A stretch of DNA of 64,000 nt from Phycisphaeraceae bacterium (GTDB taxonomy: Bacteria > Planctomycetota > Phycisphaerae > Phycisphaerales > UBA1924): contig JAHCJI010000008.1 of the NCBI GenBank assembly GCA_026126305.1, positions 116,307 to 180,306 of the forward strand, read 5' to 3'. Of this stretch, positions 25,841-38,221 are shown piece after piece. The notes below the pieces were generated by a model, which saw nothing but the letters and a program-made list of their open reading frames with translations, did not search any database and was not told where the DNA came from. A program made the position numbers and the translations under genes. Each line of letters opens with the position of its first letter. Position 1 is the stretch's first letter.

Positions 25841-27562
25841 ATGGACCAAAAGCCTGCAACGTATCGGAAGACCCGCCTGTCCACGCCCTTGGCCTTGCTC
25901 GCACTGGCGGGCTTGGCAGCGCTGGGAGGTTGTGGTAAGAACGGCGCTCAGAACCCACAAACTCCGCCCCAAGCCAGCCAGCCCACGACGACCGCGCAGC
26001 AACGCCCGTCCGAAGTCCCGACGGATTCGCTCGCCGAGTCGCCCGACCAGCCGAAGGCCGATCCGCAGCCCACACCCCAAGCTCCCGGTACGGCCTTCAC
26101 GCAATTGGGCATCACGGACCTGACGGTGGGAGACGGCGAGGCCGTGCAGCCCAACGCCATCGTCACTGTGCACTATCGCGGCACGTTCCGCGAGAGTGGC
26201 GAGCAGTTTGACGCCAGTTACGACCGGGGCCAGCCGGCCACCTTCAGCCTCGAACCGGGGGCGCTCATCAAGGGCTTCTCCGAGGGCCTGCTGGGCATGA
26301 AGGTGGGCGGCAAGCGCCGCATCGACATCCCCTGGAACATGGCCTACGGCGAGCAAGGCCGCCCCCCGCGCATCCCCCCTCGCTCGGACCTGGTGTTCGA
26401 GATCGAGTTGCTGGCCGTAGACAACCCCCAGCCCGCGCAAAAACCGCAACTCTCCACGGAGTTCGAGGGCGAGCCCCAAGACCTCGGCGAAGGGCTGGTC
26501 ATCCGCGACATCACCCGGGGCCAGGGCGCAGAAGGCATCAAGATCGGCGCGTCGGTCACCATGCACTACCGCGGCGTGCTTGCCCAGACCGGTGAACAGT
26601 TTGATTCGAGTTACGACCGCGACATGCCCGCGACCTTCCAACTCGAAGAGGGCGCTCTGATCGAAGGCTTCACACGCGGCCTTCTTGGTGCCAGGGTGGG
26701 CACGAAGCGGCGGATGGAAATCCCCAGCGCTTTGGGCTACGGCGTGCGCGGCGCGCCGCCGGTGATCCCCGCCAATGCCGACTTGGTGTTCGAGGTTGAG
26801 ATCCTCGAGTTCACCAACCCACGCGAGTTGAGCACGACCTGGATACGCGAAGAAAAACGAGAAGACGGGATCGTCGTCCGCATCGTGCGGGAAGGCAAGG
26901 ACGACGCCGAGCCCATGCCCGAGAAGGCCGTCGCCACGCTGCACACCATGGGCGTGCTCGAGGACGGCACCAAGTTCGATTCCACCTTCGATCAGGGCTC
27001 TCCAGCGATCGTCCCACTCGACCAGGTGGGCATCGAGGGCTGGAAACTGGGCATCATCGGCATGAAGCCCGGCGAGATCCGGCAGATCGTCGTCCCGCCG
27101 AGCCTGGCCTTTGGTGAAGAGGGACAGTTCCCCGTCATCCCGCCCGACGCGACGCTCGTTTTTGAAATCGAGCTGCTCGATTGGCGTGCTCCACGCGTGT
27201 TCTCCACCGAGTTCGCCGGTGACGTGGTCGAGCTCGAAGCGGGCATCACCTACCGCGAGGTAAAGCTGGGCGAGGGCGAACCCGCGGCCGAAGGCCAGAT
27301 GGCGTTCATCCACTACCTGGCACAACTGCCCGACGGCACGCTGGTGGCCAACACCTTCGACGCCGACAACATGCAGGTGCTGCCGTTGAACGACCAGCAA
27401 CCGTTGCCCGGCCTTCGGCGCGCGGTCATGGGCATGAAGCCCGGGGGCGTCCGCCGCGTCGAACTCTCGGCCGAGCACGCCTTCGGGGCCGAGGGCAATC
27501 CGCCGCTCATCCCCGCCGACAGCCCGATCATCTTCGAGATCGAACTCATCGGCGCGCAATAA
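25841..27562 (+). CDS. Lipoprotein with four tandem FKBP-type prolyl isomerase domains
   Basis: A 573-residue protein. The signal peptide ends in the lipobox LGGC, so it should be membrane-anchored outside the cytoplasm. FKBP domains lie at about residues 95-192, 218-323, 343-447 and 463-573. Domains 1 and 2 keep the core (VHYRG or MHYRG, SYDR, GMKVGGKRR, IPP). Domain 3 lacks the Tyr of HYRG (LHTMG). Domain 4 has lost the DSSYDR loop (ANTFDAD) and may be only structural. TAACAT sits 5 nt before the ATG. A single-domain FKBP follows 33 bp on. Confidence 0.9.
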   Translation: MDQKPATYRKTRLSTPLALLALAGLAALGGCGKNGAQNPQTPPQASQPTTTAQQRPSEVPTDSLAESPDQPKADPQPTPQAPGTAFTQLGITDLTVGDGEAVQPNAIVTVHYRGTFRESGEQFDASYDRGQPATFSLEPGALIKGFSEGLLGMKVGGKRRIDIPWNMAYGEQGRPPRIPPRSDLVFEIELLAVDNPQPAQKPQLSTEFEGEPQDLGEGLVIRDITRGQGAEGIKIGASVTMHYRGVLAQTGEQFDSSYDRDMPATFQLEEGALIEGFTRGLLGARVGTKRRMEIPSALGYGVRGAPPVIPANADLVFEVEILEFTNPRELSTTWIREEKREDGIVVRIVREGKDDAEPMPEKAVATLHTMGVLEDGTKFDSTFDQGSPAIVPLDQVGIEGWKLGIIGMKPGEIRQIVVPPSLAFGEEGQFPVIPPDATLVFEIELLDWRAPRVFSTEFAGDVVELEAGITYREVKLGEGEPAAEGQMAFIHYLAQLPDGTLVANTFDADNMQVLPLNDQQPLPGLRRAVMGMKPGGVRRVELSAEHAFGAEGNPPLIPADSPIIFEIELIGAQ

Positions 27563-27595
27563 GCCCGCACGGGCAAACAGAAAGGAACTCCAATC

Positions 27596-27937
27596 ATGAC
27601 CCAACGACATGAACTGCCCGGCGGCCTGGTGGCCGAGGATCTTGAAGTCGGCACCGGGGCCGAGTGCCCCCATGGTGCAACCGTCAAGGTCCATTATCGT
27701 GGAACGCTCGAGGATGGAACCCAGTTCGATTCGAGTTACGACCGTGGCCAGCCCATCTCGTTCCCGTTGCGCAATCTCATCCAGGGATGGCAGATCGGCA
27801 TCCCGGGCATGAAGGTGGGCGGCAAACGCCGTCTCGAGATCCCTTACAGCCTTGGCTACGGCGAGCGCGGCGCACCCCCGAGCATCCCGCCCCGCGCCAA
27901 CCTGGTCTTCGATATCGAACTGCTCGACGTGAAGTAA
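27596..27937 (+). CDS. FKBP-type peptidyl-prolyl cis-trans isomerase
   Basis: A 113-residue single-domain FKBP with no signal peptide, so probably cytoplasmic. All active-site elements are present: VKVHYRGTLEDGTQFDSSYD, FPLRNLIQGW, GMKVGGKRRLEIP, YGERGAPPSIPP and LVFDIELL. It catalyses proline isomerisation in folding proteins. AAAGGAA lies about 9 nt before the ATG, and the 33-bp gap after the four-domain FKBP gene suggests co-transcription and a recent duplication of one domain, or the reverse. Confidence 0.95.
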   Translation: MTQRHELPGGLVAEDLEVGTGAECPHGATVKVHYRGTLEDGTQFDSSYDRGQPISFPLRNLIQGWQIGIPGMKVGGKRRLEIPYSLGYGERGAPPSIPPRANLVFDIELLDVK

Positions 27938-27963
27938 ACATCAGCGCGTTCCGGGCGCGTTCT

Positions 27964-28731
27964 TTATGGGTACGCCTGGCGCGTAGGGCGCAGCATGATC
28001 TCGCTCAGGTGGACGGCCGCGGGCTGGGCGCACGCGAACAGGATGGCCCGCGCCACGTCGTCGGGCGTCAGCACCGGAGCCATCGATTCCATGAACTCGC
28101 CAAAGGCCTTGGGGTCGTAGCCCGCGGCCGATTGGAACTCGCTGGCCACCACGCCCGGCTCTATCGTGGTGACGCGCACGCCCCGCGGGCCCGCCTCTCG
28201 GCGCATGGCCTCGGCCATCATGTGGACCGCCGCCTTGGCCGCCCCGTAGAAGCTGCTGAAGGGGCTCAGATTTCGCCCCACTGTCGAGCCCAGCACCACC
28301 ACGTCGCGCGGGCGCTGCGGGGGGCCCTGATAGACCCCAATCTCGGCGAACATGCGGTGGATCGCCGCTCGCATCAAACGTGCCGCCGCCAGGGTGTTGA
28401 TGCGCAGCACCTCTTCCCACTCGGCCTGCTCGGAATCCAGCGGTGAGCCACGCAACCCTCGGCCAGCATTGGCGATGACCAGGTCGGCCTCGCGTCCGGC
28501 CTTCCGCCTGGCCGCTTCGAGCATGGCCTCGATGACGTCCGGCTCGGCCGCGTCGCCGGGCAAGGGCACCACACGGTCGGTGTCGATCTCCACCAGTTCG
28601 TCCAGCCTTGCGGCCCGGCGAGCATTGACGACGACCACTGCGCCGCTCTGGGCCAACAACCTCGCGCAAGCCAGCCCGATGCCCGCGCTGGCTCCCGTCA
28701 CGATGGCTACCCGATCCGCAAAGTCGCTCAT
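27964..28731 (-). CDS. Short-chain dehydrogenase/reductase
   Basis: A 255-residue classical SDR. VAIVTGASAGIGLACARLL is the cofactor-binding TGxxxGxG motif, VIANAGRGL the NAG motif, VVLGSTVGRNLSPFSSFYGAAK supplies the catalytic Ser and the YxxxK pair, and IEPGVVASEF closes the site. The residue after the second strand is Arg-rich (NARRAARLDEL), which favours NADP(H). Substrate unknown. TATTCT lies 6 nt before the ATG (28743-28738) with no ribosome site. It converges with the FKBP gene. Confidence 0.9.
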   Translation of the reverse strand: MSDFADRVAIVTGASAGIGLACARLLAQSGAVVVVNARRAARLDELVEIDTDRVVPLPGDAAEPDVIEAMLEAARRKAGREADLVIANAGRGLRGSPLDSEQAEWEEVLRINTLAAARLMRAAIHRMFAEIGVYQGPPQRPRDVVVLGSTVGRNLSPFSSFYGAAKAAVHMMAEAMRREAGPRGVRVTTIEPGVVASEFQSAAGYDPKAFGEFMESMAPVLTPDDVARAILFACAQPAAVHLSEIMLRPTRQAYP

Positions 28732-28773
28732 GGGCGCAGAATAGTCACCAAGGCGGCTCGATAGGTATTGGTT

Positions 28774-29550
28774 TCAGCGCGTGATGCGGTTGATGATGCT
28801 GCTCATGCCGCCACGCATCGCGTCGATCTCGCTGTTGAATCGGCGTTCGTCGATATCCTCGCCCAGATTGGTGGCCAGGTCGATGCGGAAGTATCGGCGG
28901 GTCTCGGGCCGGTCTCGCACGCCCGGGGGCACGCTGTAGCCCACCACCGATCGCTGTCCCGGGCTGGTGGCGATGGGTGCCATCCATTCACCATTCTCAT
29001 TGGCCCGAACCACGCGTGGCCTTTCGGGGTCGCGGTCATACAACACCACCGTGGCCGCAGGCAGCGTGCGCCCCTGGAGCATCTCCGTCCGCCGCGCGCT
29101 GATGAAGTTGCCCGAGAACCCCAGGGAAACCTCGCTCAGCGAGATCTGCAACCGGCGACCCGGCGCGAACATCTCGCCCTGGAGCCGTTCGAGGCTGTTG
29201 TGCAACTGTCCGAGCCCCGAGAAACTGTCCACCACGATCGTGGCGGTGTAGTCACGCACCTCGACCCCGGCCATGCCGTCCATCGTGGGCGGACCGGCGT
29301 CGAACTGCGGCTTGAGGGCCAGCCGGTTGTTCACCTTGTGATGCTGGAGGATGACCGGCCAGATGCGGTCCCACTCGCTGCTGCTTCGCGGGGCCGTCGT
29401 CCCCTCGGTGGCCCCCACCATCTCCACCGCCCGGACGTTACGGAAGTTGAGCGTTACGGGCAGTTCCGAGCGACGGGCACAGCCCGCAGCAAGCATGGTT
29501 GCTATAAGTACAAAAGCCAACCATGGGCCAAGACGGTGGCTCACAGTCAT
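28774..29550 (-). CDS. Putative lipoprotein, function unknown
   Basis: A 258-residue protein that I do not recognise. LGPWLAFVLIATMLAAGC is a lipoprotein signal peptide with a clear lipobox. The mature part includes EWDRIWPVILQHHKVNNRL and DYTATIVVDSFSGLGQLHNS, with a beta-rich centre, and ends in a helix with RFNSEIDAMRGGMSSIINR. The start at 29550 places the signal peptide at the N-terminus; the frame is open further upstream, but that stretch lacks any sign of coding. Probably anchored in the envelope. Confidence 0.6.
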   Translation of the reverse strand: MTVSHRLGPWLAFVLIATMLAAGCARRSELPVTLNFRNVRAVEMVGATEGTTAPRSSSEWDRIWPVILQHHKVNNRLALKPQFDAGPPTMDGMAGVEVRDYTATIVVDSFSGLGQLHNSLERLQGEMFAPGRRLQISLSEVSLGFSGNFISARRTEMLQGRTLPAATVVLYDRDPERPRVVRANENGEWMAPIATSPGQRSVVGYSVPPGVRDRPETRRYFRIDLATNLGEDIDERRFNSEIDAMRGGMSSIINRITR

Positions 29551-29848
29551 GCCTGGGACCGGTCTGGACGATGGGGTGCTATGCATGGAGCCTGTCAGAC
29601 CAATGGTGCATGGACCATGGCGGGGGTTGCTGAAATGGTTGCCGCCAGTATTGGGCGTTATCGGCAGATCCTGCGCTTGAGGGCCAGAGTTCGGCCTGAT
29701 GCGTGGGGATGGCCTCATCCTGTGCATGGGAAGGTGCGATAATGGGCTCATCAGGCAATCGGGGCCGAACTCAACCCCATTGCGAATCGTTGGAACGGGT
29801 TCCGCACGCTTCATGCCGCTGGCTCTCGATTCGGGGAAGGGGAATTGG
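29551..29848. other. Divergent intergenic region
   Basis: These 298 bp lie between two divergent lipoprotein genes. GATAAT at 29738-29743 could be a -10 for the TPR gene at 29849, but no -35 is seen at the right distance. No RNA gene or coding sequence is evident. Confidence 0.3.
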
Positions 29849-30874
29849 ATGAAAGACGGGCAGCCTCGCAGGCATGGACTGGCACACGAAGCCTGGATTC
29901 GCCTTGCGCTCGTATTGGCTTTGCTGACGCTCGGCCTGTCGTGCCATGCCTGCCGCTCCGGACCGGCCTCGGCCAAGCAGGCGACGGAAACGGCCGCCAA
30001 TGACGCGGCCGACTTGGCCTTTGCGCATGTCCGTCTGGGCGACCCAAGGGCCGCCTTGGCCGAGTTCGAGCGGGCCATCGAGTTAAACCCCCTGATGACC
30101 AGGGCCCTTGTCGGCGCGGGTGATCAATACCTGCTACTGAACGAGCCCGTTAAGGCCGAGGAGAGGTATCGCCAAGCCACACGGATAGACCCGAACAATC
30201 CCAGAGTTCACTTTAAACATGGGCAAAGCCTCCAGGTCTTGGGCCGTCTGAGCGAGGCCATCCAGGCCTACCTTGTCGCGCTGCGCCTCGACCCGAGCGA
30301 TCCGCTGGCCAACATGAACGTCTCGGTGGCGTACATGCAGGCCGAAGAGCCGCGCCTGGCCCGGCCCTTCGCCGAGCGGGCGGTTTTTGTCAGCCCAACC
30401 AACGCCGCCGCCCGGATCAACCTGGGCTCGGTGTATGCGGCCTTGGGCGAGCATCGCAAAGCGGTGGACGAGTACCAGCAGGCTGCCGAACTGGTGGACC
30501 CGATCTCTCCCGAGTTGCTGGTGAACCTTGCCGAGAGCCTGCGAAATCTGGGCGAGGACGCGCAAGTAGTCAACGTGCTGGACCAGTTGTTGCGGTCCAA
30601 TGAATCGGCGCTTGCGTGGGAGCGTCGCGGTTCGGCACTGTTCCGCCTGCGAGACTACGAAGCGGCCATGGCCAGCTTCGCACGCGCGCTGGAGCTGGAC
30701 CCCCAGCACTACCCCGCCCTGAACGGAATGGGCGTGTACCGCCTGAACCAATACATCTGGAGCGGGCAGACCGATTCGTCGGCCCTGAGCGAGGCGCTCG
30801 AACACTTCCGTAAGAGCCTCCAGATCGAGCACCGCCAGCCGCGCATCCGCGAGTTGGTCAGCCGGTTCGGTTGA
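29849..30874 (+). CDS. Tetratricopeptide repeat lipoprotein
   Basis: A 341-residue protein. The N-terminus has a hydrophobic segment LALVLALLTLGLSCHAC that reads as a signal peptide with a possible lipobox Cys. From about residue 45 there are at least eight TPR units, for example AALAEFERAIELNPLMTRAL, AEERYRQATRIDPNNPRVHF and AMASFARALELDPQHYPAL. TPR domains mediate protein-protein contacts; the partner is unknown. The ATG at 29849 has AAGGGGAA upstream. It converges with folD, 16 bp away. Confidence 0.82.
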   Translation: MKDGQPRRHGLAHEAWIRLALVLALLTLGLSCHACRSGPASAKQATETAANDAADLAFAHVRLGDPRAALAEFERAIELNPLMTRALVGAGDQYLLLNEPVKAEERYRQATRIDPNNPRVHFKHGQSLQVLGRLSEAIQAYLVALRLDPSDPLANMNVSVAYMQAEEPRLARPFAERAVFVSPTNAAARINLGSVYAALGEHRKAVDEYQQAAELVDPISPELLVNLAESLRNLGEDAQVVNVLDQLLRSNESALAWERRGSALFRLRDYEAAMASFARALELDPQHYPALNGMGVYRLNQYIWSGQTDSSALSEALEHFRKSLQIEHRQPRIRELVSRFG

Positions 30875-30890
30875 GGGCTCGCGCGGTCCG

Positions 30891-33963
<3,073 letters not shown>

Positions 33964-34036
33964 ATCGCTCAAGATCGTCGCCCGACGGCCCGATAGTGCC
34001 CCCGGGCGCGGTCGGTGCGCCGGCGAAGGGGAGGCC

Positions 34037-34561
34037 ATGCAGAGCCTGGAGTTGCGGTGCGAGTTGCGCGACCCCGAGACGGCGATGGCCGCGCTGATGC
34101 GCGTGGGCGCGACCCCGCTCATCACCCTGGACCTGCGAGACACGTATTTCCGCGTGCCCAGCGGGGTGTTCAAGCGGCGCGAAGCGCCCGACGAGCCGGT
34201 GGAATACATCTTCTATGACCGCAAGGACCGGCTGGGCCCGCACCTGTGCCAGTTCACGATCTACGACGAGGCACAGATGCGGCTGCGATTTGGCCGCACC
34301 GATCCGCCCACGTGGCGCGTGGTGTGTAAGACGCGCGTGGCGCTGATGCGCGGGAACGTGCGCATCCACCTGGACGAGGTGGACGGGCTGGGGCAGTTCT
34401 GCGAACTGGAAGCGCTGGTAAGCCCCGCGCACAACGTGGCCCGATGCTACGAGACGCTGGGCGAGCTGCGACGGGTGCTGGGCCCAACGCTGGGCGAGCC
34501 CCTGACGGGCACCTACGCCGATATGCTCGACGCGCTCGAGCCCGAGCGGGCCTTGCGCTGA
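34037..34561 (+). CDS. CYTH-domain protein (class IV adenylyl cyclase/thiamine triphosphatase-like)
   Basis: A 174-residue protein with the CYTH tunnel fold. Visible elements are the N-terminal ELRCELRDP (the usual ExExK motif is degenerate here), LRDTYFRVPSGVFKRRE, WRVVCKTRVALMR and IHLDEVDGLGQFCELEALV. CYTH proteins bind triphosphates; members include cyclases, thiamine triphosphatases and tripolyphosphatases. The altered first motif makes the substrate uncertain. GGGGAGG lies just before the ATG. Its TGA abuts the TCA of the convergent channel gene. Confidence 0.75.
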   Translation: MQSLELRCELRDPETAMAALMRVGATPLITLDLRDTYFRVPSGVFKRREAPDEPVEYIFYDRKDRLGPHLCQFTIYDEAQMRLRFGRTDPPTWRVVCKTRVALMRGNVRIHLDEVDGLGQFCELEALVSPAHNVARCYETLGELRRVLGPTLGEPLTGTYADMLDALEPERALR

Positions 34562-37500
34562 TCACTCGTTCGGCGTCTGTGGCTGGCGAGGGGCCAGGAC
34601 CTCGGCCAACGGGCCGATGCTGCGGATGTGCAGGTCGCGCTGGGGGAAGGCGATCTCGATGCCCAGTTCGGCGAAACGCTCGGCGATGCGAACGTTCAGA
34701 TCGTTGCGCGTATCGATGAAGTAGTCGAAGTGTTCGAGGTACACGCGCAGCTCGAAGTTGAGCGTGTTGTCTCCAAAACCCGCGAAGACCACCCGCACCC
34801 TCGGCTCGGCTACGACGTGTTCCTGGGCCAGGCCGATCTCCTGGAGTGTGCGCATGACCAATCGCACGTCGGAGCCATAAGCGGTACCCACGGTGATCGT
34901 CAGTCGGATGCGCGGGTCCGAGAGCGTCCAGTTGATGAACTGGTCGGTGATGAAGACCTTATTGGGGATGATGAGTTCTCGCAATTCCCAGTCGAGCACG
35001 GTGGTGGCGCGCATGCGGATGCGCGTGACTCGGCCGTTGATGCCCCCGACGGTGACGGTATCGCCCACACGCACGGGGCGTTCGACGAGGATAATGAGCC
35101 CCGAGATGAAGTTCGCGAAGATCTCCTGGAGCCCGAAGGCCAGGCCGAAGGTAAGCGCGGCGGCCAAGAACTGCACCTGCGACCACCCGATGCCGATGGC
35201 GCCAAAGGCCAGGAAGATGCCAAAGATGCCGATGATGTAGCGCAGGATGCTGGTGACGGCAAAGCGTGCGCCCGCGTCCAGGGGCAAGCGTTTGAGGACG
35301 GTGATCTCCAAGAGGCCGGGCAGGTTCCGTGCCAGGATCCATGTGAGCGCGAAGAAGATGATCGCGCCGCCGATATCGGCCAGGGTGATGTTACGGATTG
35401 GCTCTCGTGGAGCAGTCGTGGTATCGGGAAGGAAAGGCGAAGCCGATTGTGTCTGGCTGGTTTGCGACTCGCGTGGCGGCGCAGTCGCATCGCCTTCGAG
35501 CATGGGGGCCAGCAGGACCGAAGCACCGGGTGTGTCGATGGTGGCCGCCTCGGCGGGCTGGAACCTGATCGAGGGATAGACCTGCACCCGGTCGAGCATG
35601 CGCAGGGCGGGCATCTGCTCGGTCCAGAGCGAGTAGACGCCCAGCACGATACTCACCAGGACGGCGGCCGTCAGCACGCGGCGCGTCTGGGTGTCGACCT
35701 CGGCGGCGTCGAGTTCGGCCGGGGTCTCCAGTTCGATGCCCTCGACCTCGCCCCCGCCGGTGGGCTGATCGGCCTTCTCGGCCTCACGTTTCTGCTGGGC
35801 CCGTTTGAGCAGCAATCGCCGGCGTTCGATGAAGAGCCAGCGCAGGACGAGGTTGTAGCCCACGGTAATGGCCACCAACAGCCATGCGGTCAGTTGGAGC
35901 CTCTGGTCGAGTTGGGAGGCGGTGTAGTAATACCCCAGTGAGGCCAGAACGGCCAACGTGAGCGGGGCGGCAACGATCAGCAGATACCAAAGCCAGCGCG
36001 TCTGGTGGGACAATGATCCACCGCGCTTGGCAAGATAGGTGCGTACCAGCGGCAGCCAGGGTGCCAGGGCCCACGCGAAGAACGTGGCCAGCAGCAATTG
36101 GGACGCGATGAAGCACAGCCGGCCGATGCCGTCTCCCATGGGCGTATCGCCCAATTGCGCAAATGCGCTGGCGACGATCGCGGGCGGAAGCATCGCGGCT
36201 TCCAGCATGAACACAAGCCGACGCAGGTGGACCAGTCCCTCGCGCCGCCAGCGGAAGTGGCTCTCGGCCAGGCCATCGGGGCGGGCCATGTGCCGGACGA
36301 TCTCGAGCCCCAGGGCCAAGGGCGTGACGCTCAGCAGCGCCGCGCCAAGGGATCGCGAAACGCTCGGGCCGGTCGCCTCGAGCAGCAACCCGCCCAGTAG
36401 CATGGCGATAGGCAACGGCAATGCCAGGATCACGGTCATCGGCAGCACCGCCAGCGTCAGGCCCATGCGATCGGTGCTGAATCGGCGGACCTGGGCTGCG
36501 GCGTTCTTGACGCCCGCGACGGCCATGCGCCGTGCCCAGAGCGAGGCCAGCAATGCCATGAGCACAAGGACCGCCGAGAAACGCGGGGGCCATATGTCGC
36601 CCAACGCCTCGAACCAGCGCGAGCCGATGGGCTGCGGCCTGGCCAGGGCGGGTACGGCGGTATCCTGGGGTTGCCCGCCCAGGAGCCAGGTCGCGCCAGC
36701 CGTCAGTTCACCGACTGTTGGAATCACCGAGCCCTGGACGCTGCGTGTCCAGAGGATGCGCTCTTCGATGTAGGCGCGGAATGCCTGCGTCGTCTGGCGC
36801 AGTGCGGTGCGAGTGGCCGCGAGGTCGAGCGCCTCGTCGGAATACTGGCGATACTCGGAACGCAGGGCCTCCAGCGTTTCGATGTACGCACTGATAATGC
36901 TCGCGGCTTGTTGTTCGACAGCGGGCGAGAGGGGCTGCCCATCGGCACCAAGGCGTTGCCGGACGCGTGCGATAGCCGACTGCTGGTCTCCGATGTCGGC
37001 CAGTTTCTCCTCGATATCGATCAGCCGAAGCTGGGACTGGCCGATAGCGGCCGTGAGGCGATTGTCTTCGTTCGGGTCGAGCTCAGGGAGCCTGCGCAAC
37101 TCGTTGCGAAGGGATCGGCCGACGATCTCGTTCAGGCCCGCAGCTCGGACGCGGGCGGCGGTGTTTCTGGCACGTCTTTGAAGGTCTTCGTATTGCTGGA
37201 GGGTGCGGCTGCGTTGGGCTTGCACTTGCGCGAGCGCCGCGAGCGTGCCTTCTTCGCCCAGGCGCTCGGCGGACAGTTCACCGGTCTGTCGGGCCAGGTC
37301 GCGCAGGAAGTCGTCCTCGACTTCGGTGGCTTGCTGCTGGGCCTGGGCCTGGGCCTGTCGGGCCCTTCGACTGGCAGCATCGGCGTCGGCGGCGCGCAAC
37401 AAGTCCACGAGCCGTTGGGCGGTCTCGGCCCGGCGTTGGGCCAGGCTCTGGCGAATGGGCAAGATCTCTCGCCGGGCGCTGATGTTGGCCACTTCGGCCT

Positions 37501-38179
37501 CGAGCCGGGCGATTCGGGCGGCCAGTTCGGCCGCTTGGGACTGTTGCTGCCAGCGACGGGCCGTGGCGGCCGGATCGGCCGGCACTGTTGGCATGGCCAC
37601 CAGTTCCGTCATCGCCTCGGACAGTTCTTCCCGCCAGCGCACCAGCAAACCCGGCGCTTCGTTCAGACGGGCCTCCCGGGCGACAGCGTCGTTTTGCAGG
37701 CGGGTCTGCTCGGCCTTGGCCGCGTCCAGGCGGGCTTGCGCCTCCGATAACTGGACACGGATCGCTTCCAACGCGGCGTCGGGAGTGAGCTGGCCGAAGT
37801 CCAGGATCGTCGGTGCAACGGCGGGTGTGTCGAGTTCGGCCCGCAACTGCTCGAGCGTTCCCGGAGCGGCCGCAATGGTGGCAAGGAACTGCTGCTGCTC
37901 GGCCAGGGCAACATCGCGGCGCTGCAACACTTCCAGCGATTGCCGCAACGCTGTCAGGATTGCATCTTTCGCAGCCTGTTCGAGGTCCGTATCCGCCTCG
38001 AGTTGGGCGATGCGTTCCTGAACCTGGGCGATGGTTGGAGCTTCTATGGTCGCCGGCGCGGGCGTTCCTTCAACTGCAACGGGAGCATCAGGAGAGCGAT
38101 CCTGAGCATTGCTGGCATCGCACAAGACAACGCCGCACAGGATCAGAACAACGACCATGAACCTCGCACGGCTTCGCAT
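34562..38179 (-). CDS. Large mechanosensitive channel (MscS/MscK family)
   Basis: A 1205-residue inner-membrane channel that opens under osmotic down-shock. A signal-like segment (FMVVVLILCGVVLC) is followed by about 450 residues of Ala/Gln/Arg-rich coiled coil, as in the periplasmic part of MscK. Then come about ten membrane helices and, from about residue 1000, the MscS core: FGLAFGLQEIFANFISGLII, LVERPVRVGDTVTVGGINGR and ELIIPNKVFITDQFINWTLS. I took the ATG at 38179; a GTG at 38209 is also open. It follows the LCAT-like gene by 42 bp. Confidence 0.9.
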   Translation of the reverse strand: MRSRARFMVVVLILCGVVLCDASNAQDRSPDAPVAVEGTPAPATIEAPTIAQVQERIAQLEADTDLEQAAKDAILTALRQSLEVLQRRDVALAEQQQFLATIAAAPGTLEQLRAELDTPAVAPTILDFGQLTPDAALEAIRVQLSEAQARLDAAKAEQTRLQNDAVAREARLNEAPGLLVRWREELSEAMTELVAMPTVPADPAATARRWQQQSQAAELAARIARLEAEVANISARREILPIRQSLAQRRAETAQRLVDLLRAADADAASRRARQAQAQAQQQATEVEDDFLRDLARQTGELSAERLGEEGTLAALAQVQAQRSRTLQQYEDLQRRARNTAARVRAAGLNEIVGRSLRNELRRLPELDPNEDNRLTAAIGQSQLRLIDIEEKLADIGDQQSAIARVRQRLGADGQPLSPAVEQQAASIISAYIETLEALRSEYRQYSDEALDLAATRTALRQTTQAFRAYIEERILWTRSVQGSVIPTVGELTAGATWLLGGQPQDTAVPALARPQPIGSRWFEALGDIWPPRFSAVLVLMALLASLWARRMAVAGVKNAAAQVRRFSTDRMGLTLAVLPMTVILALPLPIAMLLGGLLLEATGPSVSRSLGAALLSVTPLALGLEIVRHMARPDGLAESHFRWRREGLVHLRRLVFMLEAAMLPPAIVASAFAQLGDTPMGDGIGRLCFIASQLLLATFFAWALAPWLPLVRTYLAKRGGSLSHQTRWLWYLLIVAAPLTLAVLASLGYYYTASQLDQRLQLTAWLLVAITVGYNLVLRWLFIERRRLLLKRAQQKREAEKADQPTGGGEVEGIELETPAELDAAEVDTQTRRVLTAAVLVSIVLGVYSLWTEQMPALRMLDRVQVYPSIRFQPAEAATIDTPGASVLLAPMLEGDATAPPRESQTSQTQSASPFLPDTTTAPREPIRNITLADIGGAIIFFALTWILARNLPGLLEITVLKRLPLDAGARFAVTSILRYIIGIFGIFLAFGAIGIGWSQVQFLAAALTFGLAFGLQEIFANFISGLIILVERPVRVGDTVTVGGINGRVTRIRMRATTVLDWELRELIIPNKVFITDQFINWTLSDPRIRLTITVGTAYGSDVRLVMRTLQEIGLAQEHVVAEPRVRVVFAGFGDNTLNFELRVYLEHFDYFIDTRNDLNVRIAERFAELGIEIAFPQRDLHIRSIGPLAEVLAPRQPQTPNE

Positions 38180-38221
38180 CCACCGACTGTAAGCCTCCCG
38201 GTCGGGCACGGGCGAGGCCCG

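Noticed and set aside
34562..38179. Plain small MscS channel
   Set aside because: The protein has a long signal-led coiled coil and many extra helices, so it belongs with the large MscK-like forms.
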